Shown: positions 20,202-32,093 of the stretch, in pieces
How the letters are laid out: each line of letters opens with the position of its first letter
How positions within the stretch are numbered: position 1 is the first letter of the stretch
NCBI GenBank assembly: GCA_944472135.2
Contig: OX235266.1
Location: 16,781,925 to 16,845,924 of the forward strand
Length of the DNA: 64,000 nt
Source of the DNA: Trichobilharzia regenti
Taxonomy: Eukaryota; Platyhelminthes; Trematoda; Strigeidida; Schistosomatidae
Direction of reading: 5' to 3'
Program-made: the position numbers and the translations under genes
Notes under the pieces: generated by a model
The model's database searches: none
Seen by the model: only the letters and a program-made list of their open reading frames with translations
Told to the model about the DNA's origin: nothing

Positions 20202-20589
20202 TGGTATTATTATTTCTAGAAATAATGAAGTAAAACAAAAGTTACATAGTGAAGTTAGACAATAAACAAAAATTTATTGAACAAAAGTGAAGACACTAAA
20301 CTGAAAAATGCCCCATAAACAATCTGGCACGGCTAATGGTAGGTGGATGGGTAAACTGGTTATCCGCTCGCAATGCTCTCATTTAGCCACACACACACAC
20401 ACACGTGCATTCATAGCCTATGTTAAGTACCTCCTATTCACTGTCTCCAGGCGCTGTGGTGTTCCTCACATGAAAGTGGAATCGCAAATGTGGATGTCGG
20501 ACGCTTACAAGCAAACTGGGGAACACGCAGGTAGATCTACCTAGGTGGCGGGGTGGGGGGTTTGGAAAACCCTGATTCTAAACCTATGG
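20202..20589. other. Region upstream of GTPBP10, short CA repeat
   Basis: Probably contains the promoter and 5' end of GTPBP10, but I see no definite core promoter element. A CA run occurs near 20390-20403 and a G-rich tract near 20555. Confidence 0.4.
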
Positions 20590-21655
20590 TTTAGATGGGT
20601 TCCAGAAGTCGGAAGAATGATAATCTCGTTGACTTAGAATATCCAGATGATATAGTCCTCCCTGCTAGGTGAAGACACTGACAAAATCCACCAGAGTCTT
20701 CTAAACACCTTGTGCTGCAATCTGAGAATGTTTGGCATGCGATTCGCTCCCCTTGTCAAATGTAAGATGATGCTGCAGAACTCGACTGGACTACATTGAC
20801 TTACTCCTAGCTTATAAATAGGGATTGAAGTGGTAGAGCGTGTTGACCACTTCACTTATTTGAGAAGTTGCATCAGCCCCAACGGGCTCATCGGTGATGA
20901 AATCTCAGCACGGATACAGAAGGCTAGTTTCGTATATGCCAGTTTACGCCGACTCTGGCGTGGACGTGATATCCAGGCGGATGTCAACCATCCTCCTTTA
21001 TAGCTGTGAGACCTGGTCATTGAGAGTGGAAGACATGAAAAGGCCAGCTGTCTTTGATCATAGGTGCCTGTGTTCTATCTCCTGTGTGAATTGGTATAAT
21101 AGGGTTAGCAACATTGAAGTTAGGCATCAGTCGAGTTCTCAGTAAAGAAGGGGAATCAATAAACGAGGCTGTGAAGTTACATCGATTGAGAGAGATGGTT
21201 AGGACATGTGTTACGCATGCCTATCCTGGCCATCGCCTTCCTCGACTGACGGGAAATGTTAGCTGACATGGGGTCAGTTTGGAAAAGAACCATTGGTGGT
21301 CAAATGAAAACATGACTTCATCAGTCAATCAAATCCACAACAGCTAGTTTAAGCCAGCCTGTCACATAGGAAGGTGTAGACTGGTTGGGGTCCTTGGGAC
21401 GGTAAAAACCAATGTCTGGTAACAACTGGCGACATGGCTCGAAATCGTTCTCGGTGATGGCTGGCCCAGATGCATCCACTTCTTGTGACTTCTGATTTCC
21501 AATGAAACTATACATACCTTTGTCTCATATCCCTGTCTACTGTCTCGATTTTGCGTTCATTTTTACTCTCTTCTTCTTCTCTTGCTTTGTGTGCTACATG
21601 CAGGGAGTGTGACAACTCGAACTGCTGCACATCGGTGCAAAGTTCTACGTTGAAA
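20590..21655 (+). mobile_element. RTE-type LINE, 5'-truncated, plus strand
   Basis: A plus-strand RT remnant beginning at motif C (LEYPDDIVL, then NTLCCNLRMFGMRFAP). It continues through FTYLRSCISPNGLIGDEIS-like sequence, LYSCETWSLRVEDMKRPAVF and DHRCLCSIS, with the 3' untranslated region to about 21655. The YADD box is mutated to YPDD and the frame is broken several times. Confidence 0.8.
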
Positions 21656-22023
21656 CCATTCAGTCAGTCATTCAATATGATTAATATAATCATAGAAGAA
21701 TATAACAATAAATCTTATGAAAGTACATCATTAACACATATTCTTTATGGAAAATTTCTTTCTACATCTGACATAATTTCTATAGAGTCTAGATAACTGA
21801 AACGATATACAATTGGTTAATTAGACTGTAGAAATTCATGTGCAGGATTTTAAAAAAAAACTTTCTCAAGGGGAGAAAAATGCCCACTGTTTGTTTATCA
21901 CCATTATATCAATGTAATAGTATTAGAAATTACTTTATTTCAAACAACAAACAATTATACAGAATAGAATTTTTAGCGGTTTATACGTATGGCAAGAATT
22001 TAGCTCCTTTTATGAATATATAT
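21656..22023. other. Intergenic, AT-rich, nothing recognised
   Basis: No coding frame with protein-like composition. It ends in a short TA repeat that served as the target of the next RTE insertion. Confidence 0.45.
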
Positions 22024-22031
22024 ATATACAT

Positions 22032-22656
22032 CTGTCTGTTTGTCTGCTTTCGACATAGAACTTTGCACAGATGTGCAGCAGTTTGAGTCGCTACACTCCC
22101 TTCATGTAGCACACAAAGCAAGAGAAGAAAGTAAAAAGAGACGCAAAATAGATATATGAGGCAAAAAGAATAGTAATATCGAAGAACAATATTGTTTTAT
22201 TGGAAATTATAAGTCACAAGGAGTGGATGCATCCTCGCCAGCCATCACACAGAACGATGAGTTTGAGCCATATCACCAATTGTCTCCAGCCTTTGGTTTT
22301 TACCATTCCGAGGACCCCAACCAGTTAGGAAGTCTACATCTTCCTACGTGACTTAAGCTAAATGTTGTAGATTTCAGTAACTGATGAAGCTATGTTTTGG
22401 TTTGACCACCACTGGCTAGCTCTTTTCCAGCCTGACCCTATGTCAGCTAACATTTCCCGTCAGTCGAGAAAGGCGATGGCTAGAGGTGCATGCGTAACAC
22501 ATGCCCTATCCATCTCTCTCAATCGATGTAACTTCACAACCTCGTCTATTGATTTCCCCTCCCACCTACCTACCACTCGACGCCTAACCTTAGTATTGTT
22601 TACCCTATTATACCACCACCTGACACGGGAGATAGAACGCAGGCACCTATGATCAA
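22032..22656 (-). mobile_element. RTE-type LINE 3' end, 8-bp target duplication
   Basis: A minus-strand 5'-truncated copy covering the RT C-terminus (DHRCLRSISRVRWWYNRVNN, RRVVGRWEGKSIDEVVKLHR) and the 3' untranslated region with a CAGA-type tail at 22032. ATATACAT flanks it at 22024-22031 and 22657-22664. Confidence 0.85.
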
Positions 22657-22774
22657 ATATACATAAAATTGTAAAAATAATATAAACCATAAAACTGAAA
22701 GTTAACGGAACATAATGAATTAAAAATGAATATTATAATAAATAATACGTGTAATAATCATAATATAATAATGT

Positions 22775-22985
22775 GCGTCGGTGGCACAGTGGTTAGAACT
22801 CTCGCCGACCATGCACATGGTCTGGGGTTCGATCCCCTGCCGACGCACACCTGATATATATGGTCAGCCTGCAAAATTTGGGCTACCGATATCCATGCTG
22901 AAAATTCCACACTTGTACCAAAAATACGGTGTGGAATCAAGCTGTAATCAAAAATTTAAAAAAAATAAAATAATAACCTTTGCTT
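22775..22985 (+). mobile_element. tRNA-headed SINE (family 4)
   Basis: Bases 22775-22846 form a near-perfect tRNA cloverleaf outline: acceptor strands GCGTCGG and CCGACGC, A-box-like GTGGCACAGTGGTTAGA and T arm GGGGTTCGATCCCC. A 140-bp unrelated body ends in an A-rich tail. The second copy on the minus strand at 29.1-29.3 kb shares both head and body, so this is a SINE rather than a tRNA gene. Confidence 0.8.
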
Positions 22986-22989
22986 ATAC

Positions 22990-24095
22990 CTTGCGTTTCA
23001 GTTACTGATTTAAAAAGTTTATTAAGTTCTTTTCTAACATCTGACTCTCTCCGCCTTTCACACACACACAAAACCACCCGTGCTAAATATGATGGTATGG
23101 TAGAATTTTTGTACATACAGTAGTTGTACGACCATAAATTCTTATGGAATTTCTTTCCTGACTTTACCCGAAGAGATACAAGGCAAACGTTGAGAATACA
23201 GATAACGTTCAGTACCAGACAAGATAACTTTGGCCAACTGCTTCCAAGAATTGAAGTGTCCATTGACAACAATGTCGGTTAGCTGAGTCAAAGTCACACC
23301 ACTAACCCTACTTACAATCTTCAGTGTTTCACGTAATACGATATAATCTTTCTCAAGATGTCCAGGGAAGAATAAGGGAGAACAATACAGAACGTGTAGA
23401 ATATATGAGGTAATAAATTGCAAGAGAAAAAGCTGAGAGACGAGGTTATGCTAGCAGAAAGTCTCAAAATTCCCTAGGTAATAAGTCGAACGAAACATGT
23501 TCATAGAAATTAACAATATATGAGACGATCAACAAATACAGAGATTGAAAGAGAAGCTGATAAGATGAGTGATGATATTCGATTTGTTTCTTACCATAGT
23601 GTCATCGAGATACTACAAGAATCATGGGAGTGAATCAGTCCATGTGAGTCTTGTTTGTTCACACCAGAAACTAAAACTAGCAGTTTGACATTTGGAGGGG
23701 TTTTGTTCAAGACCATATGAATAAGACCAATGCTTAACCGAACATAGAAAACTATTCATATCAGAGCGATCGAATGCAGAAACAACCGAAACAGAACAGC
23801 TAGTCAGACGAAATCCTTGTGCATCAAGGGAGCAAAAGCTTTTTCCGCATAAATATGATATGATGTATTTACTACGTCTCAGGTGTATTCTGAGCAAAAG
23901 AGGAGTGATGTTTAGACCACACACGAAAATTTTGATATGACTCATTTCAGCGAGTGACCGCGTTTTGCGTCTAGATTCCACACACATACACTCTAATTCC
24001 TCTGGGTTCAACATACACTTTGTAAAATCGCTAAAGAACTTGTTGTTTCGCACGTTAAAAGTGACAATTGGGCATGGTTTTCTGGGTGTTGGCAA
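22990..24095 (-). mobile_element. LINE-B fragment, minus strand
   Basis: The minus strand shows an RT segment near 23.7-23.9 kb (SDMNSFLCSVKHWSYSYGLE, then NPSKCQTASFSFWC) followed by the C-terminus at 23.0-23.45 kb (YCSPLFFPGHLEKDYIVLRE, VSRVSGV). Both align with the plus-strand copy at 11.4-13.4 kb. Many stops are present. Confidence 0.65.
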
Positions 24096-24590
24096 CTTTT
24101 TTTCACATTACTGCTAACTAAAACACAGAACAACTGTAAGTGCTCCTAATATTATGTAAAAAGAGGTATAACTAAACAAAAAATTAGACTTATTGTTGTC
24201 TGAGCCTCGACACTGGATCATGATAGGTTCCTCAGAGGACTTAAGGATATCATCAAATTGTCTGCTAAATGATAAAGAAAACTGAAGAATTTAGTCATCC
24301 TGACCTGATACGCTTTACCATTGTATATATCAACAGGTATTTTTACCAACAATTCTGCAACTTTTATTGCTCGTAAAATCTAATTAGTTGCTCAAGGTGG
24401 TTGCCATTGTTTAAATTCATTTATACAGACAATCAAGTAACAGGTTGAATCATGAGTATTCGGATAACTGTGGAGGTTATATGGTTTTCTACACGCTATA
24501 CCAACGCCTATGTGTTTTAGCGACCACCTGATGGATAGAAGGGAGAAGGTAAGGGTAAGGTTAATGCTGCACTGTCAGGATGAAAAGCAG
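24096..24590. other. Intergenic, nothing recognised
   Basis: No supported feature. Confidence 0.4.
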
Positions 24591-25240
24591 TACTGAGTGA
24601 AGTACCTCAAGGAACTGTACCTGGCCCAATGCTATTTCAGTTCCAGGTAAATGAACTGCCAAAAATTCTTACCTCATATTCTTTATTATTTGCGGACGAT
24701 ACTAAGGTATGGAAAATTGTAAGTAATAATGATGATAGGTTGGTACTGCGAAACGATCTAGATAAATTAGCTAAATGGGATAACCTCTGGAGTCTGGATA
24801 TAAAACTCCAAGGAAAGCGCGGTAATTCACCTAGCTCAGAGGTCTTACACATCGTACTCCCTGGGGGACACAGAACTACCACATGCTAAGGGACAAAAAG
24901 ATTTGGGAGTTACTGTAAGCCATGACTTAAGAACAATAAAAAAAGTTGTAATCAAGCTGCAGCCAAGGTTTGAAGGGCGTCCAAGCGACTAAACAAGTGT
25001 ATGTTCCCAGTACTCTATTCAACATATATCAGGCCTCATCTAGAATACTGCATACAGATGGTGAGTTCATGTTTCAAAAAGGAGGAACAAAATCAGTTAA
25101 TGGTATCTCAAACTTTCCTTATGATAAGAGGATGAAGTATTTAAATCTCTTCCCATTATCATACAGAAGGAGAAGAGGTGAATTAATATTGGCATACCGT
25201 GTGTTGATTTAAGCCCTAATCTAGATACAAGTCAACATGC
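24591..25240 (+). mobile_element. LINE-C (CR1-like) reverse transcriptase fragment
   Basis: Plus-strand frames encode VPQGTVPGPMLFQFQVNELP (motif B and following), SLLFADDTKVWK (motif C), DLGVTVSHDLRT and the C-terminal KRMKYLNLFPLSYRRRRGEL, typical of CR1-like LINEs. Several internal deletions and frameshifts are present. Confidence 0.75.
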
Positions 25241-25980
25241 TAAGCTATTCAAGAGTATAAGAACGCGAAGAATGGTGCGATGATGGCATATAACCGCGAG
25301 GGTAATAACGTAAATAAGGGTAGGGAAGGTGGACTTGTCGATGCCAGTTGGCTAAAGCGTCGACACTTCCAAGTGAAAACTACGACGGTATAAAGGACTA
25401 CAGGTAACTTTTTTCCACATAACTGAGAAAAATGGAAGTTAAAAGACTATTGCTATGATTAAATCTGTCCTGATGGCATTTTAATCTATAAGCAAACTTC
25501 TGGAGTGCATTAATGCTCCCAATTACGAGCCCTGAACCTCATGGAGGGTTTATATACCTATAGGTAAACTATGCCAAAGCTTCCACTTGTAAAATGAGGT
25601 TCCTATAGATTAATAACTTCAACTGTATCCGTGTGGAAGTCATCAACTAAATTCTGAACAGCCTTCCAGGATTTGTGTGGTGTTATAACACCATAGAATT
25701 CACGATCAGTAAGCTCTTTCTCACCTTCAACTATTTTTACAGCTTATTTCGAGATCAACAGTAGGCTCCTCTGCTTAGACTGACATAGTTGATTTCCTCC
25801 CTGTACTCGTAAAAACCGACAGGCTAACAACGAAGCCTCTGACCTTGAACCACGATAACAATTTGGAAGACCGCTGAATTCACGTGTGACCTTGTTATCA
25901 AACTGTGCAAACCTGTAAATTCTTTCATGCCTACTGCATGACATAAGGAAGAGTTGCTAGGTGTTGATGGCTAATATCTT
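25241..25980. other. Intergenic or degraded LINE sequence
   Basis: Lies between two LINE-C fragments. Short frames are present but I cannot align them to a domain. Confidence 0.35.
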
Positions 25981-26515
25981 AGGTGTTAAAAAGTCTTGAT
26001 ATCAAAGGCAGATTACTAAACTGGCTTAGGGAATTCCTCATAGATAGGAGGCAAAGAGTTAGGATCGACTCGAAACTCCCCTCTTGGACAGCAGTGCGTA
26101 GCGGAGTTCCACAAGGCACGGTGCTTGTTCCTCTCCTACTTATTCTGTATATCAATGAGTTGTGTCTGCTCACTGACTCCAATGGTCCTATACGCAGATG
26201 ACTTGAAAATTTGGAGAGCTGAAGGGAAACAGTGATACGTTCACGTTGTTAGAGGACCTCAACAAATTCTCAGAGTGGTTCATAGAATGGATTTTCCCGA
26301 TCAATGTAGTAAAATATGCAACCATGCGCATTGGACAAGCAAGCATCAGGTCCTACGAACCAGAGGGAATAACACTTCCATCAGTTCAAACTTACTTGGA
26401 TTTAGGTGTCATTATTAGCCACGATTTAAAAACTACAGCACATTGTTACGCGGTGGCTGCATGTAGTTTCAGGTCTTTATGGGCAATAATAAATATAAGT
26501 ATACAGCTGCACATG
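25981..26515 (+). mobile_element. LINE-C (CR1-like) reverse transcriptase fragment
   Basis: Encodes LLNWLREFLIDRRQRVRID, VRSGVPQGTVLVPLLLILYI (motif B), a frame-broken YADDLKIWRA (motif C) and TYLDLGVIISHDLKT. This is the same family as 24.6-25.2 kb, but the overlapping domains show it is a second copy. Confidence 0.75.
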
Positions 26516-27260
26516 CTAATAAGGAGTTCCAGGGACGGCAAACTGCAGTGAAAAGAAGTGGGAGAGCGCCCAGGTCCTTGCCCGCTTGTGAGCTATCCTC
26601 CTGGGATTTCCACGAGGGAGCCTATACTTTCTCAATGGCAAAACACCGTTTTCTGGGTGATTCTGATCATTTGTTATCTCGTAGGCAGTGATTAAATCCC
26701 CCCTAAGCCGATGGTAGCTAAAGGTGAAGAAGCCTAATTTCTTTAGCTTTTGATCATACGGTTTATTTCGAAGATAAACCACAACTTTTGTTGCTCGTCT
26801 CCGAACTCTTTCCAAGAGTTTGGCGTCTCTTCTAAGCAGTGAAGGTGCAATGATATTACTCACTTTAAGGTGTGGTCTGACCTATGTTTTGTACAACCTC
26901 GGAAAGAGCTCAGGGGTGAGTGCGCTTAACTGTCCATGTGTAGCGTGTGACCGCATATGCCCTCGCTACGTCCCCTGTAATTTACACTTGTGTCAATTTT
27001 TTCCACTAGAACTAGACCTAAATCACGCTCCGACGCTGTCCAGGACAATTTTTCGTTGCACAGGGTGTAACTTGCGTTCTGCGTCCTTCACTACCTGCAC
27101 ATTTTCAGGATGAAAGTCATACCTTCTCAAAGCCTAGGAAGACAACATGGACTGGAACATTCACTTCCCAGCATGATGTCGAATCGTCACAAGCTGATAG
27201 TAGGTTTGTTACACAATATCTACCTTTCCTGAAACCGTGTTGGGCTTCACGGAGACTTCA
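26516..27260 (-). mobile_element. LINE-C C-terminus, opposite orientation
   Basis: The minus strand encodes LLERVRRRATKVVVYLRNKP, then KKLGFFTFSYHRLRGDLITA and RGNPRRIAHKRARTW. This is the classical C-terminal block of CR1-like RTs (LERVQRRATK...RRLRGDLI). Upstream sequence to about 27.26 kb contains weaker remnants. It is arranged tail to tail with the plus-strand fragment before it. Confidence 0.7.
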
Positions 27261-27290
27261 CACTGTCCTTGGAGGACTTTCAGGAACTAT

Positions 27291-27572
27291 GCGTTATAAC
27301 CAACGCGAAAACTAGAACACAAATTTGTGACTCAAGAACCGTTTATTCTTGCACTAATACAGAGCCAACTGTTATGTTATTGCACACAAAGTCTAAAAAT
27401 AAATGTCATAACAATAAATCACAATAATACCTCTGATAGTTTTTCTATTTCTTCCAACGAACAGCGAACGATGAAACGATGACTTCAGAATCGATGATTC
27501 CCGCGAAAATTATGGAGTCGGGTTTGAGCAAACAACCATCAGTTGATCGTTCGATCTTCAACTACATTGACA
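27291..27572 (-). mobile_element. Degraded LTR of the gag-only LTR family
   Basis: The reverse complement aligns with the LTRs at 33.8 and 53.1 kb: it starts TGTCAATGTAGTTGAAGATC at 27572, keeps the CGATCAACTGATGG and GCTCAAAC segments and the tail around GCGTTGGTTATAACGC. It is substantially diverged and its far end is eroded. Like two younger copies it abuts a CR1-like ORF2 fragment (27573 onward). Confidence 0.65.
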
Positions 27573-28111
27573 CAAGTAATTACTCATCACGCAGATCCAT
27601 ACGAAGTGGAGTGATTCAGAGTAGTGTACTGGGTCCAGTGCCTTTGGTAATTTATATTAACGACATCTGCATTGTAATCAGGCATGGTATCCCATATCTC
27701 TTTGCTGACGACTTAAAGATTCTCAACAGCTTCCCCTATTCGACTCTGAACGAGGGATACACACATATTCAAGATGATCTGGATAGGTGGAAAATGAAGT
27801 TTAACGTTGAAATCATTTCACATGAACTTTCCGTCCACCTACACAACATTCACATTACTCGTCTGTCGCTTGCGAAAGATTTTGGTTTGAAATACACCCC
27901 AGAATTTAGTCTCACGGATTATGTTAAATTACAGGCAGCTAAAGTCAAAAGGCTCCTTGGGTATTTATTCCGAAAATTTATGATGTACCATACCAAAATT
28001 AAGCTGTACAAGTTCTGCATAAGGCCATTGCTTGAATTTTGTTCCCCTATCATGGACAGCGTCTTAATAAAAGATATGAAAACTAGAAAGTCTACAAAGG
28101 GCGTCTACTAA
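27573..28111 (+). mobile_element. CR1-A LINE ORF2 fragment
   Basis: Encodes IRSGVIQSSVLGPVPLVIYI (motif B), YLFADDLKIL (motif C) and then FGLKYTPEFSLTDYV, KRLLGYLFRKF and KLYKFCIRPLLEFCSP. It is clearly related to ORF2 at 41.7-42.3 kb and 48.5-49.1 kb. It is an older third copy with no 5' part. Confidence 0.75.
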
Positions 28112-29085
28112 ACGTCCAGTAGGTGAAAACCTTATCATTTCTTGCTGTGACAGAAATGACATTCGACTTGGAACCCTTAAGGGTCAGACGACTGAAGCCC
28201 AACCTAAAAATTACATCTAGGGTTGCAATCCCACCACAATGACTTTACTTCTAGTTCACCGAAGAAATATAACCTCAGAAATAAATCATCATCTTTTAAA
28301 ATGCCCCGCTGTCATACGAACTACAGATCCGATTCCTTCACTGTGATATACTATTGTATTTGAAACCGTCTTCCTACTGAAATTAGAAACAGTTCTACCC
28401 CGAAAATCTCATCTCTGCTGGACAAATATTCTATTCACAACTAGTTGGGAGCAGTATTTGACGAACTAAAAGTTAGAGATCTTATACGGCACTCCCCTAA
28501 CCCTCATTGCTAACTCCCAAAATCTGTGTGCTCTATGTTTAACTCCACTTTCATAATAATCGTTTTCACAACCCAAGTCACCTGTTCACATTCAGTTTTA
28601 TATTTTAGTTATTTCTTTAATCAAATGTTTTTGCATATATCCCTGATAAAATTTGTATTATGAACATTTCATTAGGCAGAGTTCAGTCTCAAAGTTCTAG
28701 TAGTAAATCACCTGAAGACGACTGGTATTAAAATGTATCTGCGGACTGCCTAATGCTGTACGTAAATTCTATCTGCCTCTACGCAAATTCCAGCCTAAAT
28801 AGTTATAGTCTAAATAATCCACCATACGCTGAGTCTTAAATAATAATGAATCTTATCTCACTGTTCTATAACTGCAATCCTATGTAGTCAAATTTTTAAG
28901 AACCATATAATTTAAGTTATAACTGCTTCCATATATGCTTATGTAACGCCACACCATTATGTGGTGTTTTTCATATTTTCATTTATTTACATTTAAAAGG
29001 AATACTATGACCGTCTAATTCCCCTACATTGTCACTATTTTTCTTCAAACTGCTGAAGTGGATGAGACACACATTATGGTATTCT
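28112..29085. other. Probable CR1-A 3' region, then AT-rich sequence
   Basis: Continues the LINE fragment without a readable frame. ACACCA and TGGTGT around 28.95 kb followed by a T run resembles the 3' stem-loops at 43.31 and 50.43 kb, but the stem sequence differs. Confidence 0.4.
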
Positions 29086-29287
29086 GAAAGTAATACTTCT
29101 TTTGATTACAGCTTGATTCCACACCGTATTTTTTGCTAAGGGTAAGGAATTTTCAGCATCTGATATCGGTAGGGCCCATATTTTGCAGGCCAACCAATTG
29201 ATATCAGGTGTACGTCGACGGAGGATCGAACTCTGGACTATGTGCATGATCGGCGAGAGTCCTAACCGCTGTGCTACCGACACACAT
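29086..29287 (-). mobile_element. tRNA-headed SINE (family 4), second copy
   Basis: On the minus strand: tRNA-like head GTCGGTAGCACAGCGGTTAG with anticodon-arm and T-arm segments (AGAGTTCGATCCTC), then the same body as the copy at 22.8 kb (CTGATATCA, GCTGAAAATTCC, GGTGTGGAATCAAGCTGTAA). The acceptor stem is eroded. Confidence 0.8.
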
Positions 29288-30162
29288 TTTCATAAGCTAT
29301 ATAACCGTAATTAGATTTTGTAAAGGATTCATAAGACGACCAATCAAGTACTGGTATAATTTGTCCTCGAAAAATGTATTACATAACTTAAGGTGCAACC
29401 TAGAAGGGATGACTAATTGTAAGTTAGAAAAGAGGCAAAAGTAGGCATGGCGTAATAAGTGTGAGATAATGATTAATCATTAAGCTCTTTTGAAGTGAAC
29501 AAGAACAAGTGGGAAGACGATACGCTGTTTTCATAAAAGCTGCATGGAAACGCAATGTTATTAATAAACAGTAATAGACTGATAATAAAATATAGATGAT
29601 GGGAATAATAATGATAATAAAAGTATTAATAACAATAGTAAATAGCATAATAAAACGAAGTAAAATCATAGTGAGAACGTTACTATGGCCACGGTAACTT
29701 TTGTTTGTATGCTTATTTTTTAACTACTTAAAACCCTTGCATAATGCCGTATGTTATTTGGTTTCCATGTACACCCTGAGCACAACTTTTTCATCAAACT
29801 ATTCACGTTAATACGTAACTCTTCTTTAACAATCATTTGTGACAACTCATCACTTTTGTTACTAACCTCTTATATCAACATCCAACTTCTCTGAACGCCT
29901 TATGCATCGCGTAACTCCACCAAAAACTCACTAATTGTATTTTCGTTTGACGAAATTTAATGTACGCACACACATACAAAACAACCATGCCTATAGTTGC
30001 GATTGTACTACTATGAAAATGAATTTGACGGCGAAAAGAGACTCTTTGCTTACCTACTGCTGGTCTTTTGTCTATTAATGTTTGAATGGGAATTTTTCAT
30101 GAATCAAAAAAATATCAAACAAATCAACAGCATTAAGAGTATAAACAACGTAACTTAGTTGT
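29288..30162. other. Intergenic, AT-rich, nothing recognised
   Basis: No supported feature apart from short ATA/ATT runs near 29.58-29.65 kb. Confidence 0.4.
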
Positions 30163-30618
30163 TCATACTATGACGCACATCCTCTTATCCACTCACTACC
30201 AATTACCACTGAATTCGCTTGTCACTCATTCTGCCTCAGTACTAGTAGCGGTGACGTATGCGAGCCTCAGTCGTTTACACCTTTTCTCCCCGGCGTGTCG
30301 GACCGCGGCTAACAATTATCTCCGTGTGCATTTCATTCTCAGCAATAGCCTAGCCTCCCCGACGTATACGCCCCATCTGCTGTCCTTAACATCAATCAAT
30401 TCATTCATGGATGTAGAAGACTCGAAACAACTTCAGAAGTAATCACGACGAAAATTTCAACAAAATTACGCAATAACAACAAGACACGAAAACAACAAGT
30501 AAACACAATGAATCCAAAAACACCAATTGATATGACACACCACACGTATATACAAATAGTACAAACAACCTCGCCGATCATGTCTTGATTGAATTCCTTT
30601 GAAGAATTTTATCTGGCG
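30163..30618 (-). mobile_element. Fragment of the gag-only LTR element, 3' internal region
   Basis: The reverse complement of this segment matches 36.70-37.14 kb and 40.32-40.76 kb (the part between the tandem hairpin repeats and the 3' LTR). No LTR or gag is attached. It ends at or next to the 5' end of the CR1-A LINE at about 30.62 kb. Confidence 0.8.
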
Positions 30619-30700
30619 GTACGTTCGAAATTGGTGACATTTTTGCACGTGTTTGCTCTGAAATTTATTTACTGCTTATTGTCATATAATTCTTGAAATT

Positions 30701-32059
30701 ATGGTCCAAATCTCTAAAAAACGTGTTCGTAGAAACACAATTGTTTTAGATAGTGGCTCAAATTCGGTTATAACTGCATTACCGCCTGGTAATACAGTAT
30801 CAACTACTAGCTCTCAAAATGGTTTGAGTGCAGATCTCACTCCTGTGATACAGGTGAAAGATGTTCTGTTAGAGAACTCTGAGTTCTGTAAACTAAACCT
30901 CCTTTTGAAAGATATGCAGAGGCAAGTAAGTGAAATTCAGAAAAAATTAGATCAGTTTGATAGTATGTCACTGCCAATCTCAAATACCACGGAGAGCCGT
31001 TCTGATATTGGCCAGGTTAAGTGTTTACTGGATGTAACTCAAAACAAGCTTTTGAATTTAGACCCAATAGCCTGTCTTTTGAAAAAACATCCTAAAATAT
31101 CTCCAGACAACCTAAATAAAGCTGAAAATCTGATTGACTGCTTGGCTACGGAGGTGATGAAGCGTATAACCTCTTCTCACCAAGCTATAGTTTACAACGT
31201 CCCAGATTCTCTGCCCCTGAAAACTGTAAGACACAAAATCCTGATTTGTTGCGGCATGGCTAGTGTTCCATGTGAATGCAAACGACTTCGTAAAAAGTCT
31301 AACCAGGCTAATTGCCCAATCATTTTTAAATTCAGTAATTCCCTTGATGCTAGTAAGTTTACTAAATGTCAGGATCACTTAAGACTGAATAGCAGTTATA
31401 AGTCTATAACCGTAGCTCAGGATAAAACACCGTGTCAGCGCAGAATAATGCGTAGTAATAACCTGGTCACCTCCTCTAGCTTTGATTTACCAAATAAGGA
31501 TCGTGCACAGCAACAGACACCTAGTGCTGAAACTAGCATTCAGCAAACTACACAACAACCACACCTGCCAATGGAACTAGGAACTGATTTAGATACCAGT
31601 ACCCCTGTAAATAAAGCCTCATCGAAAGATGTTAAAATGACTAGAACTTCTGCAAGTTGTTCTAAGAAATTTCCCCCCAAACGTAGTAACCTCACCACGA
31701 TGAACAAATTTCGCAGGGTTGAGACTAATGATGGGGAAGAATACTTTGTATTCAATAAGCCTGCTGAGAGTAAGAATGCCAACAAACCATCACTTGTTAC
31801 GAAAAACTCCTCTCGAAACATAAGTATATCTGGAGGTGTTCCGCATGCTCCACCTTATAGAAAGTCAGGCTCCAAGACTCCTAAAGTCTTGCAGCCAAAG
31901 CACCTTCCTTCACAATTCCCTTTAAGTTATAAAAACAACCCGAAGGTGTATACCGGTATGACGAATAGCAGTTGGATGGGTAGACCTTTGATGCTATGCC
32001 TTTTAACCGTCAACCTAGGCCCAACCTGTACTACCCTTATATCCAGGAACACATGGTAA
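30701..32059 (+). CDS. CR1-A copy 1 ORF1 (nucleic-acid-binding protein)
   Basis: A 452-residue intact frame starting at an ATG. Residues about 65-90 (LNLLLKDMQRQVSEIQKKLD) look like a short coiled coil. A conserved block follows with AIVYNVPDSLPLKTVRHKIL and a Cys-containing basic segment (CKRLRKKSNQANCP), also present in ORF1 of copy 2 (AIVYNVPD, CYRLKKSQHEKCCP). The C-terminal half is Ser/Lys/Pro-rich and low in complexity. In LINEs of this type ORF1 binds element RNA. The C-terminus diverges from copy 2 and probably has a frameshift. ORF2 begins 35 nt downstream. Confidence 0.8.
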   Translation: MVQISKKRVRRNTIVLDSGSNSVITALPPGNTVSTTSSQNGLSADLTPVIQVKDVLLENSEFCKLNLLLKDMQRQVSEIQKKLDQFDSMSLPISNTTESRSDIGQVKCLLDVTQNKLLNLDPIACLLKKHPKISPDNLNKAENLIDCLATEVMKRITSSHQAIVYNVPDSLPLKTVRHKILICCGMASVPCECKRLRKKSNQANCPIIFKFSNSLDASKFTKCQDHLRLNSSYKSITVAQDKTPCQRRIMRSNNLVTSSSFDLPNKDRAQQQTPSAETSIQQTTQQPHLPMELGTDLDTSTPVNKASSKDVKMTRTSASCSKKFPPKRSNLTTMNKFRRVETNDGEEYFVFNKPAESKNANKPSLVTKNSSRNISISGGVPHAPPYRKSGSKTPKVLQPKHLPSQFPLSYKNNPKVYTGMTNSSWMGRPLMLCLLTVNLGPTCTTLISRNTW

Positions 32060-32093
32060 ATTTTCCAGGTGTCCCGAATCACTGGTACGACCC

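Noticed and set aside
22775..22847. A genuine tRNA gene
   Set aside because: The downstream body and A-rich end are shared with the copy at 29.1-29.3 kb, which marks it as a SINE head.
27479..28111. A single 210-codon gene
   Set aside because: The first 30 codons are read through an antisense LTR remnant. Only the part after 27573 is RT-like.
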